Origin: Flavobacteriales bacterium
GTDB lineage: Bacteria > Bacteroidota > Bacteroidia > Flavobacteriales_D > Parvicellaceae
NCBI GenBank assembly: GCA_029251405.1
Contig: JAQXDK010000009.1
Coordinates: 1-64,000, forward strand
DNA: 64,000 nt
Reading direction: 5' to 3'
The notes beneath the pieces are model-generated. The model made no database searches. It was not told the DNA's origin and saw only the letters and a program-made list of their open reading frames with translations. This document shows, piece by piece, positions 53,594 to 62,807 of the stretch; positions within the stretch are counted from its first letter, which is position 1, and the number at the start of each line of letters is the position of its first letter. The position numbers and the translations under genes were made by a program.

Positions 53594-53740
53594 TCAATCA
53601 AAAATATCCTTATTCTTAGAATTTAAGTTGGGATAGTTTTGTTCTTTTTGTTTTTTACCGTTGTATATTATATTCCAAATAAGAAATATTAAATAAACTG
53701 AAAACAATAAAAAACCAACTCCGAAAAATACTAAGCTCAT
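53594..53740 (-). CDS. 48-residue membrane protein, unknown
   Basis: ATG at 53740, TGA at 53594-53596. The N-terminal half (MSLVFFGVGFLLFSVYLIFL, then IWNIIY) is a single membrane segment, and the C-terminal half is polar (KKQKEQNYPNLNSKNKDIFD). The start overlaps the stop of the upstream 56-residue gene in an ATGA, which supports both as real genes. No family recognised. Confidence 0.55.
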   Translation of the reverse strand: MSLVFFGVGFLLFSVYLIFLIWNIIYNGKKQKEQNYPNLNSKNKDIFD

Positions 53741-53907
53741 AACCTGTTAATTTGATTAATAGCAATCGAGAATAGGAGTATGGTGCCTGGCCAATGTGCT
53801 GAATATTGTGCCTCATCAGTCATCCCCGCAAGACCTAAAGATATGGAATACATCATACATGCAAATGCAATAATTACGGGATACCATTTAAGAAGAAATT
53901 TTTTCAT
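53737..53907 (-). CDS. 56-residue membrane protein, unknown
   Basis: ATG at 53907, TGA at 53737-53739. Two hydrophobic stretches (WYPVIIAFACMMYSISLGLAG is the first, about residues 8-28; TILLFSIAI, 42-50, the second) separated by a polar TDEAQYSAHWPG loop. It overlaps the 48-residue gene by 4 bp in ATGA form, a typical operon sign. No family recognised. Confidence 0.55.
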   Translation of the reverse strand: MKKFLLKWYPVIIAFACMMYSISLGLAGMTDEAQYSAHWPGTILLFSIAINQINRL

Positions 53908-54076
53908 TTTTTATAATTTATAAATTTTATGAATCTAGTTTTGTTTAATAAATATACAAAAAAACTAAACAAAAGTTATGTTTGGGTTAATCTTCTTCTT
54001 TTTATTACCAATAAAAAAGTCCTTTTTTTATTAATGTTATTTTGGAAAAAAGATGTTGAAATAGTTATTTAGAATT

Positions 54077-54196
54077 ATGAAACCAAAAAAAAATAACTGG
54101 TTTAGAGACTTGTCATTAATAGAAAAATCCTTGTTTTTAGCAGCTTCTTTGTGTATTCTTTTTATGATAAATTGGGGTTTATTAACCACTGTCTAG
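54077..54196 (+). CDS. 39-residue membrane peptide, unknown
   Basis: ATG at 54077 to TAG at 54194-54196. A basic, polar start (MKPKKNNWFRDLSLIEK) precedes one membrane segment (SLFLAASLCILFMINWGLL). It is followed by a strong terminator at 54312-54349, which supports a real short transcript. It diverges from the two minus-strand small membrane genes. Confidence 0.5.
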   Translation: MKPKKNNWFRDLSLIEKSLFLAASLCILFMINWGLLTTV

Positions 54197-54311
54197 TTAA
54201 AAAGCTATTCTCTTAAAAAATCCTTTTTGTCGAAAAATAGCAATTGCTGATAAATTTCTTTGTTATTAATTCACTGTTGTTTCATTAAAGACAATGTTTG
54301 TTAGTTAAGTA

Positions 54312-54349
54312 AAAGAGAGGATTAATTATAACCCATCCTCTCTTTTTTT
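54312..54349 (+). terminator. strong Rho-independent terminator
   Basis: AAAGAGAGGAT (54312-54322) and ATCCTCTCTTT (54335-54345) pair perfectly over 11 bp with a 12-base loop, and a run of seven T begins at 54343. It ends whatever transcript contains the 39-residue peptide at 54077. The 115 bases between that stop and this hairpin contain nothing else I can recognise. Confidence 0.88.
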
Positions 54350-54462
54350 AATTACATTTGTTTCGTTAATATTCACGTATTAGCAATTAAGTTAAAAGGG
54401 TGTGTATTGTATGGTTGCTTTACATATCCTTTTTTCTTTTATTAGTAACCTCAAAGTTTAAA

Positions 54463-54732
54463 ATGGAATTCAAAAGATTTAAAAGAAAAGGAATTATTTT
54501 TAATAACAACAGTGTTGGCCTTGGTCTTGAATTAAGAATCAAAAAAAAGATTAAAGTTTTTAGAATCGAACGATTGAGTAAGGAAAATAACGTGTTTGAA
54601 TATTTGATTTACGACGGGGCTTCACTAGTAGACGACTCTTTAAACAAAGAAATTGCTTCGTTTTTAGAAGCAAATAGTTCGAAATACTCTTTCTTCGATG
54701 GAGAGCTTAAAACTTGGAACAAAATATCTTAG
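54463..54732 (+). CDS. hypothetical protein (89 aa)
   Basis: I do not recognise a family. From the ATG at 54463 the product is a basic, mixed alpha/beta protein (MEFKRFKRKGIIFNNNSVG, then LELRIKKKIKVFRIERLSKE, EYLIYDGASLVDDSL). A GTG at 54400 would add a hydrophobic N-terminal stretch of 21 residues; I prefer the ATG because no cleavage-like site follows it. It converges with the RND operon, ending 3 bp before the pump gene. Confidence 0.6.
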   Translation: MEFKRFKRKGIIFNNNSVGLGLELRIKKKIKVFRIERLSKENNVFEYLIYDGASLVDDSLNKEIASFLEANSSKYSFFDGELKTWNKIS

Positions 54733-54734
54733 GT

Positions 54735-57700
54735 CTATAATTCAATCTTAATTGCCCAATTAAACTTATTAAACAGCCATATTTTAAACCTATAAATAGT
54801 GTAATACATTATCGGAACTACTACTAAAGTTAAAAAGGTCGCAAACGTCAAACCGTAAATAATTGCCAAACTCATTGGTTTAAAAAAGATAACGTTATCT
54901 CCTCCAAAAAATATTTGAGGATCCCAATCGCTTACAAGGGTAAAGAAATTAATGTTCAAACCAGAAGCCAATGGAAAAAGACCTAAAATTGTTGTAATTG
55001 CTGTCAAAAGAACTGGTCTTAATCTTGTTCTACCACCTTCAATAACGGCACTCTTGAAATCTGTATGCGAAATCAGATCTAAAGATCCTAATCCCAATTC
55101 TTTTCTTTTTCTTTTCCTTATTAAATTGGTGTAATCTACTAATACTATGGCGTTATTTACAACAATCCCTGCTAACGATATAATACCAATCATTGTCATA
55201 ATAATAACAAAATCGTTTCTAGATATTACTATTCCTAAAAACACTCCTGCAAGACTCAACACCACCGAGGATAAGATAATGACCGGAGACGAAAAGGCGT
55301 TAAACTGAGAAACTAAAATCAAAAGAATTAAAAATACTGCAAATAATAATGCACTACTTAAAAAGGCTAACTCCTTTTCTTGGTCTTCCATCTGTCCTGT
55401 AAACTTATAGCTATACCCCTGCTTAGCAAAAGAGATTCCTTCACTTGATGTCCCAAAATCCGCTAAATGTTTTTTTACAACTGCTATTATTTCATTGGCA
55501 TTGTACCCTTCTTGAACTCCAGTAAAAATAGTAATGGTATTATTTTGATTTTTTCTGATTACAGCTGCGTATTTATTAATCTCCTTAATATTGTTTACAA
55601 CGGAGCTAATTGGGATACTCAATTTAACTCCCCTGTTATTCATAAACATTACTTTTTGTTCCAAGATGGAAGATACATCTTGACGATCAGCCTCGCTAAA
55701 CCTAATATTTATATCGTAATCGTCGTCATTAAAATTATATGTCGAGACATCTTTACCAAACAAAGATGTTCTTATGCTTTGTGCTATCTGCCCAGTCGAA
55801 ACACCTACTCTTTTTGCGTATTCTCTGTTAATGTCTATTTGGATTTCTGCTTTATTAACCTCAACATCTAGTTTCAACTTTTGAATCCCCTCTATATTTT
55901 TTTTAATTAAATATTGTTGGAGCATTTCGGCTTTTTGAGTTAGAGCCGAATAGTCTTGTGAGCCTGTTATTTCAATATTTACAGGAGGCTGTTGTGGGGG
56001 ACCGCTTTGCTCTTTGTCTACAACAATCGTTATGTCTGCATGAAACTTATCTTTTAACGTTTGTTCAATTAAACTTTTGACGGTGCTGGTATTTAACCCT
56101 TTTCGATGCGAGAATTCACAAAAAGAAACGGTTATTCTAGCCTTATGGGGTGTTTCACCAAAAGATGGGCCGCTATTTGGATCTGAGGTACCTTTTCCTA
56201 CTTGTTCAATAACAGATTCTACAAATGGTGTTTTTACTTTTTTATTATTAATTAACTCTATATCTGCAGCTTGTAAATAGGTTGTGGAATCCTTTTCAGA
56301 AATTGGAAGACTTAAAATTTTAGTAATTTCTTTTTTTATTTCTTTTGTAGCAACATTAGTTTTAGAAATATTTGTTCCAACAGGTAGCTCTACAAAAACA
56401 TTAATATAATTAGGTTGGTTTTCTGGAAAGAATAAAACTTTGGGAGGGAAAATTCCAGTTAATATAAAAGACAATATCAACGTGAAAAAAGTACCTATAA
56501 TTATCCATATAGGTCTTTTTTTGTAAAGCACCCATTTTAGAAACTTTTGATACCCTGATTCTAGTTTTGGTAGAAACTTATTTTGAAACCAGGCTGTTCC
56601 TGGAATGAATAAAAATCCATTCAAAACAACAATTATAGCTGTTATTATTGAAAGATTTCCAAAGCTGTTATATCCTGAAAGAATTGCTATTGTCCCCGAA
56701 ACAATTAGTGCTGCGAAATATTTTAGAGTACTTTTAATGTTTCTTTTACCGTTATCTATTTTCATTAAAATCGCCAGTAAAACTGGTGTAATTACCAGAG
56801 CCACAAAGAGTGAAGACCCTAATACAATCATAAGAGTAATTGGTAAATATTGCATAAACTCTCCGATTATTCCTGGCCATAAAGCTAGCGGAACAAAAGC
56901 AGCTAGAGTTGTTGCTGTTGAAGCTATGATAGGCCACGCAACTTCCCCAATACCTTTTTTAGTCGCTTCAAATGCATTAAGCCCTTCATCCATTAACCTG
57001 TAAACATTCTCCACCACCACTATACCGTTATCTACCAACATTCCTAAGGCTAACACTAATGAAAAAAGCACCATTATATTTAAACTTACTCCTGCAGAAT
57101 TCAATAAAATAAAAGACAAAAACATGGAAAACGGAATCGCTATTCCTACAAATAATGCATTTCTTAGTCCTAAAAAAAACAATAAAACAAAGACCACCAG
57201 TATAACACCAAAAACAATTGAGTTTTCTAAATTACTTACTTGAGATCTTATCATTACAGACTGGTCATTTGTGTAGGTAAGCTTCATGTCGGCGGGAAAT
57301 TGTCTTTTTAAATTTCCTACTACAATTTTTAATTTATCAATTGCATTGATGATATTTTCTCCTGCTCGCTTTTTAATATCCAGCATTACAACAGGTTGGC
57401 CATTTTGTCTAGCGTAGCTGGTAGTGTCAGAATCTGAAAAAGAGATGTCCGCAACATCTCTTAAATATACATTATCGTTATTTTCGTGCTTAACAACTAA
57501 ATTATTTAACTCTTTAAAATCTTTAAATTTACCATCAATAATTATAAAATTATCAATCCCATCAATTTGAAGATTTCCTGCACCGATTGTTGTGTTTTCG
57601 CTCTGAATAGCAGATTCAATATCGCCAAAGCTTATTCTCTTGGCTTCTGCGTCAAATTTTCGAATTTCAATTTTAACCTTCTTTTCTTGAACACCTCTTA

Positions 57701-58259
57701 TATCTACAGCATTTATTTCAGAAATAGATTCCAACCTATCTTTAATTAAGTCTGCTTTCTCTTTTAGGATGTCAACGGGATATTCTCCGGATAAATTGAT
57801 GTTAATTATTGGAAATTCGTTAACGTCAATTTCTTGAATTGTGGGCTCAATGGTTAAATCCTGTGCAAATATCTTTGTAGACCTTGCGTCTGATAATGCT
57901 TCTTCAACAGCTCTTTTAGCGTCTTTTGGGGTAATAGCAAAATCAAACTCTATTTTTAAAACTCCAAAATCTTGTGTTGCTGTTGAGGTTATTTTTTCAA
58001 TACCCTTGAGTTTATTTAATTCTTTCTCGAAAGGCTTAATTATCTTATCTGTAATAATTTCTGGTGAGTTGCCAGGATATGGTATATTCACATAAATTTC
58101 GGGTACTTGAATTTGAGGAAAACTCTCTCTTGGCATATTTTTATATGCAGAAACACCTCCCAATAATAAAATTATTATTAGTAGATATACTGTTTTTCTA
58201 TTATTTACCGCTGCTGAAGACAGTGCAAATTCTTTCCATTTTTTAATGTTCTCTATCAT
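54735..58259 (-). CDS. RND family efflux transporter permease
   Basis: Inner-membrane pump of 1174 residues that works with the fusion protein and TolC-like protein encoded upstream. It has the AcrB-like layout: first membrane helix, MPRESFPQIQVPEIYVNIPYPGNSPEIIT region, two large periplasmic loops and twelve predicted membrane helices. The central helix motif GMLVDNGIVVVENVYRLM (around 405-420) is conserved, with proton-relay Asp. It is longer than AcrB by about 125 residues, much of it an extra membrane/loop insert near 480-560. Substrate unknown. It overlaps the fusion-protein gene by 4 bp. Confidence 0.95.
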   Translation of the reverse strand: MIENIKKWKEFALSSAAVNNRKTVYLLIIILLLGGVSAYKNMPRESFPQIQVPEIYVNIPYPGNSPEIITDKIIKPFEKELNKLKGIEKITSTATQDFGVLKIEFDFAITPKDAKRAVEEALSDARSTKIFAQDLTIEPTIQEIDVNEFPIININLSGEYPVDILKEKADLIKDRLESISEINAVDIRGVQEKKVKIEIRKFDAEAKRISFGDIESAIQSENTTIGAGNLQIDGIDNFIIIDGKFKDFKELNNLVVKHENNDNVYLRDVADISFSDSDTTSYARQNGQPVVMLDIKKRAGENIINAIDKLKIVVGNLKRQFPADMKLTYTNDQSVMIRSQVSNLENSIVFGVILVVFVLLFFLGLRNALFVGIAIPFSMFLSFILLNSAGVSLNIMVLFSLVLALGMLVDNGIVVVENVYRLMDEGLNAFEATKKGIGEVAWPIIASTATTLAAFVPLALWPGIIGEFMQYLPITLMIVLGSSLFVALVITPVLLAILMKIDNGKRNIKSTLKYFAALIVSGTIAILSGYNSFGNLSIITAIIVVLNGFLFIPGTAWFQNKFLPKLESGYQKFLKWVLYKKRPIWIIIGTFFTLILSFILTGIFPPKVLFFPENQPNYINVFVELPVGTNISKTNVATKEIKKEITKILSLPISEKDSTTYLQAADIELINNKKVKTPFVESVIEQVGKGTSDPNSGPSFGETPHKARITVSFCEFSHRKGLNTSTVKSLIEQTLKDKFHADITIVVDKEQSGPPQQPPVNIEITGSQDYSALTQKAEMLQQYLIKKNIEGIQKLKLDVEVNKAEIQIDINREYAKRVGVSTGQIAQSIRTSLFGKDVSTYNFNDDDYDINIRFSEADRQDVSSILEQKVMFMNNRGVKLSIPISSVVNNIKEINKYAAVIRKNQNNTITIFTGVQEGYNANEIIAVVKKHLADFGTSSEGISFAKQGYSYKFTGQMEDQEKELAFLSSALLFAVFLILLILVSQFNAFSSPVIILSSVVLSLAGVFLGIVISRNDFVIIMTMIGIISLAGIVVNNAIVLVDYTNLIRKRKRKELGLGSLDLISHTDFKSAVIEGGRTRLRPVLLTAITTILGLFPLASGLNINFFTLVSDWDPQIFFGGDNVIFFKPMSLAIIYGLTFATFLTLVVVPIMYYTIYRFKIWLFNKFNWAIKIEL

Positions 58260-59317
58260 TGTTCTGTTCCGCTAATAATTTCTACTTCTTGTCCTGACAA
58301 AACAGTACTTTTTCCATCATCAACCACTAGAGTTCCTCTTTCTATTTGAGTCATGATTTCTACCTCTGATTGGTCTCTTCTCCCTAATTCAATTGGTTTT
58401 AAGTTCACCATATTGTTTTTATCCAATACTTTTAGATACGTTTCTCCTTTAGCATTTTTCAATATGAGTCTCGACGGTAAGCAAACTGCGCTGTCTCTAG
58501 AGTAATGGTTGATACTCATTTCTGCCATAAGATTGGGGATAAGAATATCATTTTTAGGCAACCTGGATTCTATTTTTAACGTTCTATTAATGGGGTTAAT
58601 TATTTTTCCCACTCTACTTAGGTTAAGCCCTTCTATTCTTAAATCAAGCGCGGGAAAATAAACACTTAACGGGTCGCCCTTTTTGACTTCTGATAAGAGG
58701 TTTTCAGAGATGTCGGCAACCAAATAGAGGTTATCTGTATTTACCAGCTGACAAATGTTATTCATTGGGCTAATTGATTCTCCTAGTTTTATAGAAACCT
58801 CTTCTACGTAACCATTAAACGGTGCAAATATTTTAGCCTTTGCTACCTGTGTTAAAAGTGTATTTTTAGCTTTAATGCTTCTATTTAAGCTGTTTTCAAT
58901 CTCTTTAACTTGTATTTCTGTACTTACTCCGTCCTTAAACATAGCTTGTTGCTTTTTAAAAAGGTATTCGGCAAAAGATATTTGCTCATTCAATTCTATA
59001 ATTTGAGCATTCAATAGATCCGTAGAAAGGGTTATTATTGGATCGCCTTTGGATATATAATTTCCTTCAGAAACATGGATGGTTTTAACTACGCCATTAA
59101 TTTCTGGTTTCACAAACGCAATTTCTTTACTTACAACACTTCCCTGTGTGTGGAAATAATCTTTAAATAATTTATTTTCTACTTTAAAAACTGAAACCAA
59201 TGGTTTAGTAGATCTTTCTACCAACTCATCAGTGTTATCAACGTTCGTTTCGCTTTCTACTTCGTTGCTCTGACAAGAAGTTGTAGCTATCAGAAAAATC
59301 CAGATTAATTTTTTCAT
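58256..59317 (-). CDS. RND efflux membrane fusion lipoprotein
   Basis: Periplasmic adaptor, 353 residues, lipidated at Cys15 (ATTSCQ). Features: biotinyl-lipoyl-like halves (NGVVKTIHVSEGNYISKGDPIITL and APFNGYVEEVSIKLGE), a helical hairpin between them, and a beta-barrel. It links the pump and the TolC-like channel. Overlaps both neighbours by 4 bp. Confidence 0.95.
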   Translation of the reverse strand: MKKLIWIFLIATTSCQSNEVESETNVDNTDELVERSTKPLVSVFKVENKLFKDYFHTQGSVVSKEIAFVKPEINGVVKTIHVSEGNYISKGDPIITLSTDLLNAQIIELNEQISFAEYLFKKQQAMFKDGVSTEIQVKEIENSLNRSIKAKNTLLTQVAKAKIFAPFNGYVEEVSIKLGESISPMNNICQLVNTDNLYLVADISENLLSEVKKGDPLSVYFPALDLRIEGLNLSRVGKIINPINRTLKIESRLPKNDILIPNLMAEMSINHYSRDSAVCLPSRLILKNAKGETYLKVLDKNNMVNLKPIELGRRDQSEVEIMTQIERGTLVVDDGKSTVLSGQEVEIISGTEQ

Positions 59318-60639
59318 AGTTTTAAAGTGTTAGTGTGAATACTTAATTGTACTTCTGCTTTATAAAGTTCATACTGCTTTTGTAGCAACTCCTGTTTGGA
59401 TTGCAGCAGCTGCATTTTACGCTGAGAAAGTGTTAAAGAATTAGAGGCTCCGTAATTTAATTTTTTTTCTTCATTGGAATAAACGCTGTCAAATAACTTC
59501 ACTTTTGTTTCTTGACTGCTTAAACTTAAGAGTGCATTATTGTAGTTACTTTTCAGCATCTCATACAAGGATTTAATTTGATTTTCAATATCTATTAATT
59601 CATTCTTTGCTTTCTTTAGTGCCAATTCTTTTTGCTTATTCTTAGCTCTTCCCTCCCCACTATTATAAATTGGTATGGTAACATTTATTCCCCAAAGCGT
59701 TGCTGGAAACCAGTCTTTTGAAGAATCAAAAAAATTGAATGAATTTCTCATGGCTGTGTGCTGCTGATTAAAAAATCCCGAAAATGAAGGATACCCTTCA
59801 CTTTTAGAAGCTTTCAATCCAAGGTCGTTTAAAATAACATTTTGATTTCCCATTTGAACAGCTAAGTTATTAGCGGGGTTTAAATTTGCATTATCTAAAA
59901 TTGCTGTAGACGACTTTTCAAAGTTTTTAACCAAAGTAATATTACTATCTAGTGGGTATCCAATTTCTGATTTTAAAGTTAAAAGAGCGATCTTTTCGTT
60001 AGATTCTAAGAACTTGATGGAGTTTTTAAGCTCTAACTCCATAATTATAATGTCATTAATAGAAGATGACTCGACTACACCAGCATCTATAAGGCTATTC
60101 GTTTTAGCCTTCAATGCGCCAACTTCTTTTATATTTTGTTTTAGTAAATCTTTTTGTTTTTGAATTAAAATTATTTGCCCAAGTTTTAATTTTAACTCTT
60201 CTAGTAAAGTTTCATTTTTTTGAAGATTGGACAATCTAGCTAGCTCACTGTAATTTCGAGCAGCTTTAATAGCGTATATATAGTTGAAACTAAATATTAA
60301 CTGGCTGACCCTAAGGTTGTAATTCGCATTGAAAGGTGTGCCAAAAGACAGGCCTATTAATTCTTCTGATGCTAAATTTGGATTTAATGCGTTTGCAGGA
60401 ACAACAGTAGTTGGAACATTGATGAAATTCTGAAAACTTAATTCTCCATTTATTTTAGGCAATCCTGAGGATCTAATTTCTTTAATTTTTTCTTCAGAAA
60501 CAACAACATCTAAACTTGAGTTTTGAAGCTTGGGGCTGTGTTCTTGAGCATACTTAAACAACATCTCTCCTGTAAATTCCTGAGCGTTTGATAATACAGA
60601 AAAAACTGAAAGAAATAATACTGCAATAATTTTATTCAT
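59314..60639 (-). CDS. TolC family outer-membrane efflux protein
   Basis: Outer-membrane channel of 441 residues with a signal peptide (MNKIIAVLFLSVFSVLSNAQ) and the two internal repeats of long helices typical of TolC proteins (SPKLQNSSLDVVVSEEKIKEIRSSGLPKI at the start). No lipobox is seen. Second gene of the tetR-tolC-mfp-rnd operon, overlapping tetR and mfp genes by 4 bp each. Confidence 0.94.
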   Translation of the reverse strand: MNKIIAVLFLSVFSVLSNAQEFTGEMLFKYAQEHSPKLQNSSLDVVVSEEKIKEIRSSGLPKINGELSFQNFINVPTTVVPANALNPNLASEELIGLSFGTPFNANYNLRVSQLIFSFNYIYAIKAARNYSELARLSNLQKNETLLEELKLKLGQIILIQKQKDLLKQNIKEVGALKAKTNSLIDAGVVESSSINDIIIMELELKNSIKFLESNEKIALLTLKSEIGYPLDSNITLVKNFEKSSTAILDNANLNPANNLAVQMGNQNVILNDLGLKASKSEGYPSFSGFFNQQHTAMRNSFNFFDSSKDWFPATLWGINVTIPIYNSGEGRAKNKQKELALKKAKNELIDIENQIKSLYEMLKSNYNNALLSLSSQETKVKLFDSVYSNEEKKLNYGASNSLTLSQRKMQLLQSKQELLQKQYELYKAEVQLSIHTNTLKL

Positions 60640-61247
60640 TTAATTAAATTTTTTTGAAGATTTAAATAATAGGATCTTCCTTGGTCTGTAACTATACCGA
60701 GTATGTAGTGATTCATCATCTGCTGAAAAACTTCTGTAAATGTTGCTTCACCAGCTTTAAAGACAACTCCATTGAAAATCATGTCTATTCTTTCTGAAAA
60801 TATTCTAGCTAATAATTCTGGGTTGATGTCTTTTCTGTAAGAACCATTGTCCATTCCTTTTTTTAAATTATTAAGTGACACTTCATAACTTAACTGTTTG
60901 TTTTTTTTGTCAAAGATTTTCCAAGAGTTTGGATAATATTTTTTTAAGTCGTGTTGAGTAGAAGGGTGAATGGTTTTAATTTTATTAATGGCCACCTTAT
61001 TTAATTTAAAAATCTCGTCAATTGGGTGGAGATTATCCTTAACAACATTAGAAATTTCCAATTCGTGCTTCGTCATATCAGCAGAAACAACCTTGTAAAC
61101 TAATTCTTTTCTATTTTTAAAGTGTTGATATAGTGTTTTCTTTGAACAACCTAAACGTTTAGAAATATCATCCATCGTGATGCTTTTTATTCCACATTCC
61201 TGAAACAAAAGCTGTATTCTATCACATAATTCTGTTATTTTTGACAA
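60636..61247 (-). CDS. TetR/AcrR family transcriptional regulator
   Basis: Probable repressor of the efflux operon it heads. 203 residues: N-terminal HTH (SITMDDISKRLGCSKKTLYQHFKNRKEL, about residues 21-48) and an all-helical ligand-binding C-terminal domain. The start is a TTG at 61247; an in-frame TAA lies two codons upstream and the next ATG would cut the first HTH helix. A perfect 9-bp inverted repeat 25 bases upstream (61272-61303) is a likely operator. Confidence 0.93.
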   Translation of the reverse strand: MSKITELCDRIQLLFQECGIKSITMDDISKRLGCSKKTLYQHFKNRKELVYKVVSADMTKHELEISNVVKDNLHPIDEIFKLNKVAINKIKTIHPSTQHDLKKYYPNSWKIFDKKNKQLSYEVSLNNLKKGMDNGSYRKDINPELLARIFSERIDMIFNGVVFKAGEATFTEVFQQMMNHYILGIVTDQGRSYYLNLQKNLIK

Positions 61248-61271
61248 GATTTAAATTTTGAACGCGAAACT

Positions 61272-61303
61272 ATGGAAACTAATTTAATTTTAAAAGTTTC
61301 CAT
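61272..61303. promoter_or_regulatory. inverted repeat, candidate TetR operator
   Basis: ATGGAAACT (61272-61280) and AGTTTCCAT (61295-61303) are perfect 9-bp arms across a 14-base A/T spacer. The site sits between the divergent tetR operon and asnS, 25 bases from the tetR start and 19 from the asnS start. Binding by this TetR protein is inference. Confidence 0.6.
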
Positions 61304-61321
61304 TGCTATTTAACAAAAATT

Positions 61322-62737
61322 ATGAACAAGAGAATAATTGACATACTTAAGCTGGAAGCACCTGCTGAAATAGAAGTTAGCGGATGGATAAGGTCTTTTA
61401 GAGGCAACCGATTTATTGCTTTAAACGACGGGTCTTGCATGTCAAGCTTACAAATTGTAATCGATTCCAATAGTTTTTCTAAAAATATACTTGACGAGCT
61501 AAATAATGGGGCTTCTATAAATGTTAAAGGTGCTTTGGTGGACTCGCTTGGTAGCGGACAAAAAGTAGAGCTTCAAGGAGAGGAAATTAAAATTTTAGGA
61601 GTAAGTAATCAAGAAGATTTACAAAAAACAATTTTACAACCAAAAAAACATTCTTTAGAGAAGCTAAGAGAGCAGGGGCATTTAAGGATGAGAACCAACT
61701 TGTTTGGTGCAGTTTTTAGAATTCGCCATCACATGGCTTTTGCTATACATAAATACTTTAACGATAAAGGTTATTTTTATATTCACACACCTGTTATCAC
61801 TGGAACCGACGCCGAAGGTGCGGGAGAAACATTTCGAGTTACCACCCTCCCGATTGGTAAAGAAAATATTGACCTTAAAAAAGATTTTTTTGGAAAACCT
61901 ACTCACTTAACCGTTTCCGGTCAGTTAGAAGCTGAATTGGCTGCATTAGCATTAGGAAAAGTTTACACTTTTGGACCTACATTTAGAGCAGAGAACTCCA
62001 ATACCACTCGTCATCTTGCAGAATTTTGGATGATAGAACCAGAAACAGCATTCGCGGACATCAACCAAAACATAAACTTAGGAGAAGACTTCTTGAAATA
62101 TTTGATTAATTATGGTTTAGAGCATTGTCAAGAAGATCTGCATTTTTTGAGTGATAGAGGTGTTAAAGAAGAATCACAACTTCCTAAAGACAAAAGAAAT
62201 GAACTATCACTAATGGAAAGAATGCAGATGGTGATTAGTAACGATTTTGAAAGAATAACTTACACCAAAGCTGTAGAGATATTATTAAAGTCTAAACCTC
62301 ATAAAAAAAAGCAATTTAAATACCCTGTATCTTGGGGTGTTGATTTGCAAAGTGAACATGAAAAATTCTTAGTCGAAAAACACTTCAAAAAACCGGTAGT
62401 TATTGTGGATTACCCCAAAGAAATAAAAGCATTTTATATGAGAGAAAACTCTGATGGTAAAACTGTTGCTGCTATGGATATTTTATTTCCTGGTATTGGT
62501 GAAATTGTTGGTGGTTCTCAACGAGAGGAGAGACACGATGTTTTAGAAAAAAAATGTGAGGAGTTTAATATTCCTAAAGAAGCAATATGGTGGTATTTAG
62601 AAACTAGAAAATTTGGTACCGTTCCTCACGCTGGGTTTGGGCTTGGTTTTGAAAGGTTAATGATGTTCGTAACAGGTATGACCAACATTAGAGATGTTAT
62701 TCCTTTCCCTAGAACACCCAATAATGCTGAATTCTAA
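61322..62737 (+). CDS. asnS: asparaginyl-tRNA synthetase
   Basis: Charges tRNA-Asn. 471 residues: N-terminal OB-fold ([24 protein letters not shown]), then the class II catalytic core with motif 2 ([25 protein letters not shown]) and motif 3 ([16 protein letters not shown]). The NT/NSNT-type motif 2 (with Asn, Thr in place of aspartyl-enzyme features) supports Asn over Asp. Start ATG. Confidence 0.97.
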   Translation: MNKRIIDILKLEAPAEIEVSGWIRSFRGNRFIALNDGSCMSSLQIVIDSNSFSKNILDELNNGASINVKGALVDSLGSGQKVELQGEEIKILGVSNQEDLQKTILQPKKHSLEKLREQGHLRMRTNLFGAVFRIRHHMAFAIHKYFNDKGYFYIHTPVITGTDAEGAGETFRVTTLPIGKENIDLKKDFFGKPTHLTVSGQLEAELAALALGKVYTFGPTFRAENSNTTRHLAEFWMIEPETAFADINQNINLGEDFLKYLINYGLEHCQEDLHFLSDRGVKEESQLPKDKRNELSLMERMQMVISNDFERITYTKAVEILLKSKPHKKKQFKYPVSWGVDLQSEHEKFLVEKHFKKPVVIVDYPKEIKAFYMRENSDGKTVAAMDILFPGIGEIVGGSQREERHDVLEKKCEEFNIPKEAIWWYLETRKFGTVPHAGFGLGFERLMMFVTGMTNIRDVIPFPRTPNNAEF

Positions 62738-62807
62738 TTGCTTTTTCTTTAGTGTTTTATTTATCTAAAGTAATACTCGTTTAATATATTCCTATTTTTA
62801 TGAATTA

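Noticed and set aside
55467-57003. 132-134 codon plus-strand ORFs (55467-55871 and 56605-57003) opposite the RND pump gene
   Set aside because: Both are inside the pump gene; their hydrophobic look mirrors the antisense of membrane helices.
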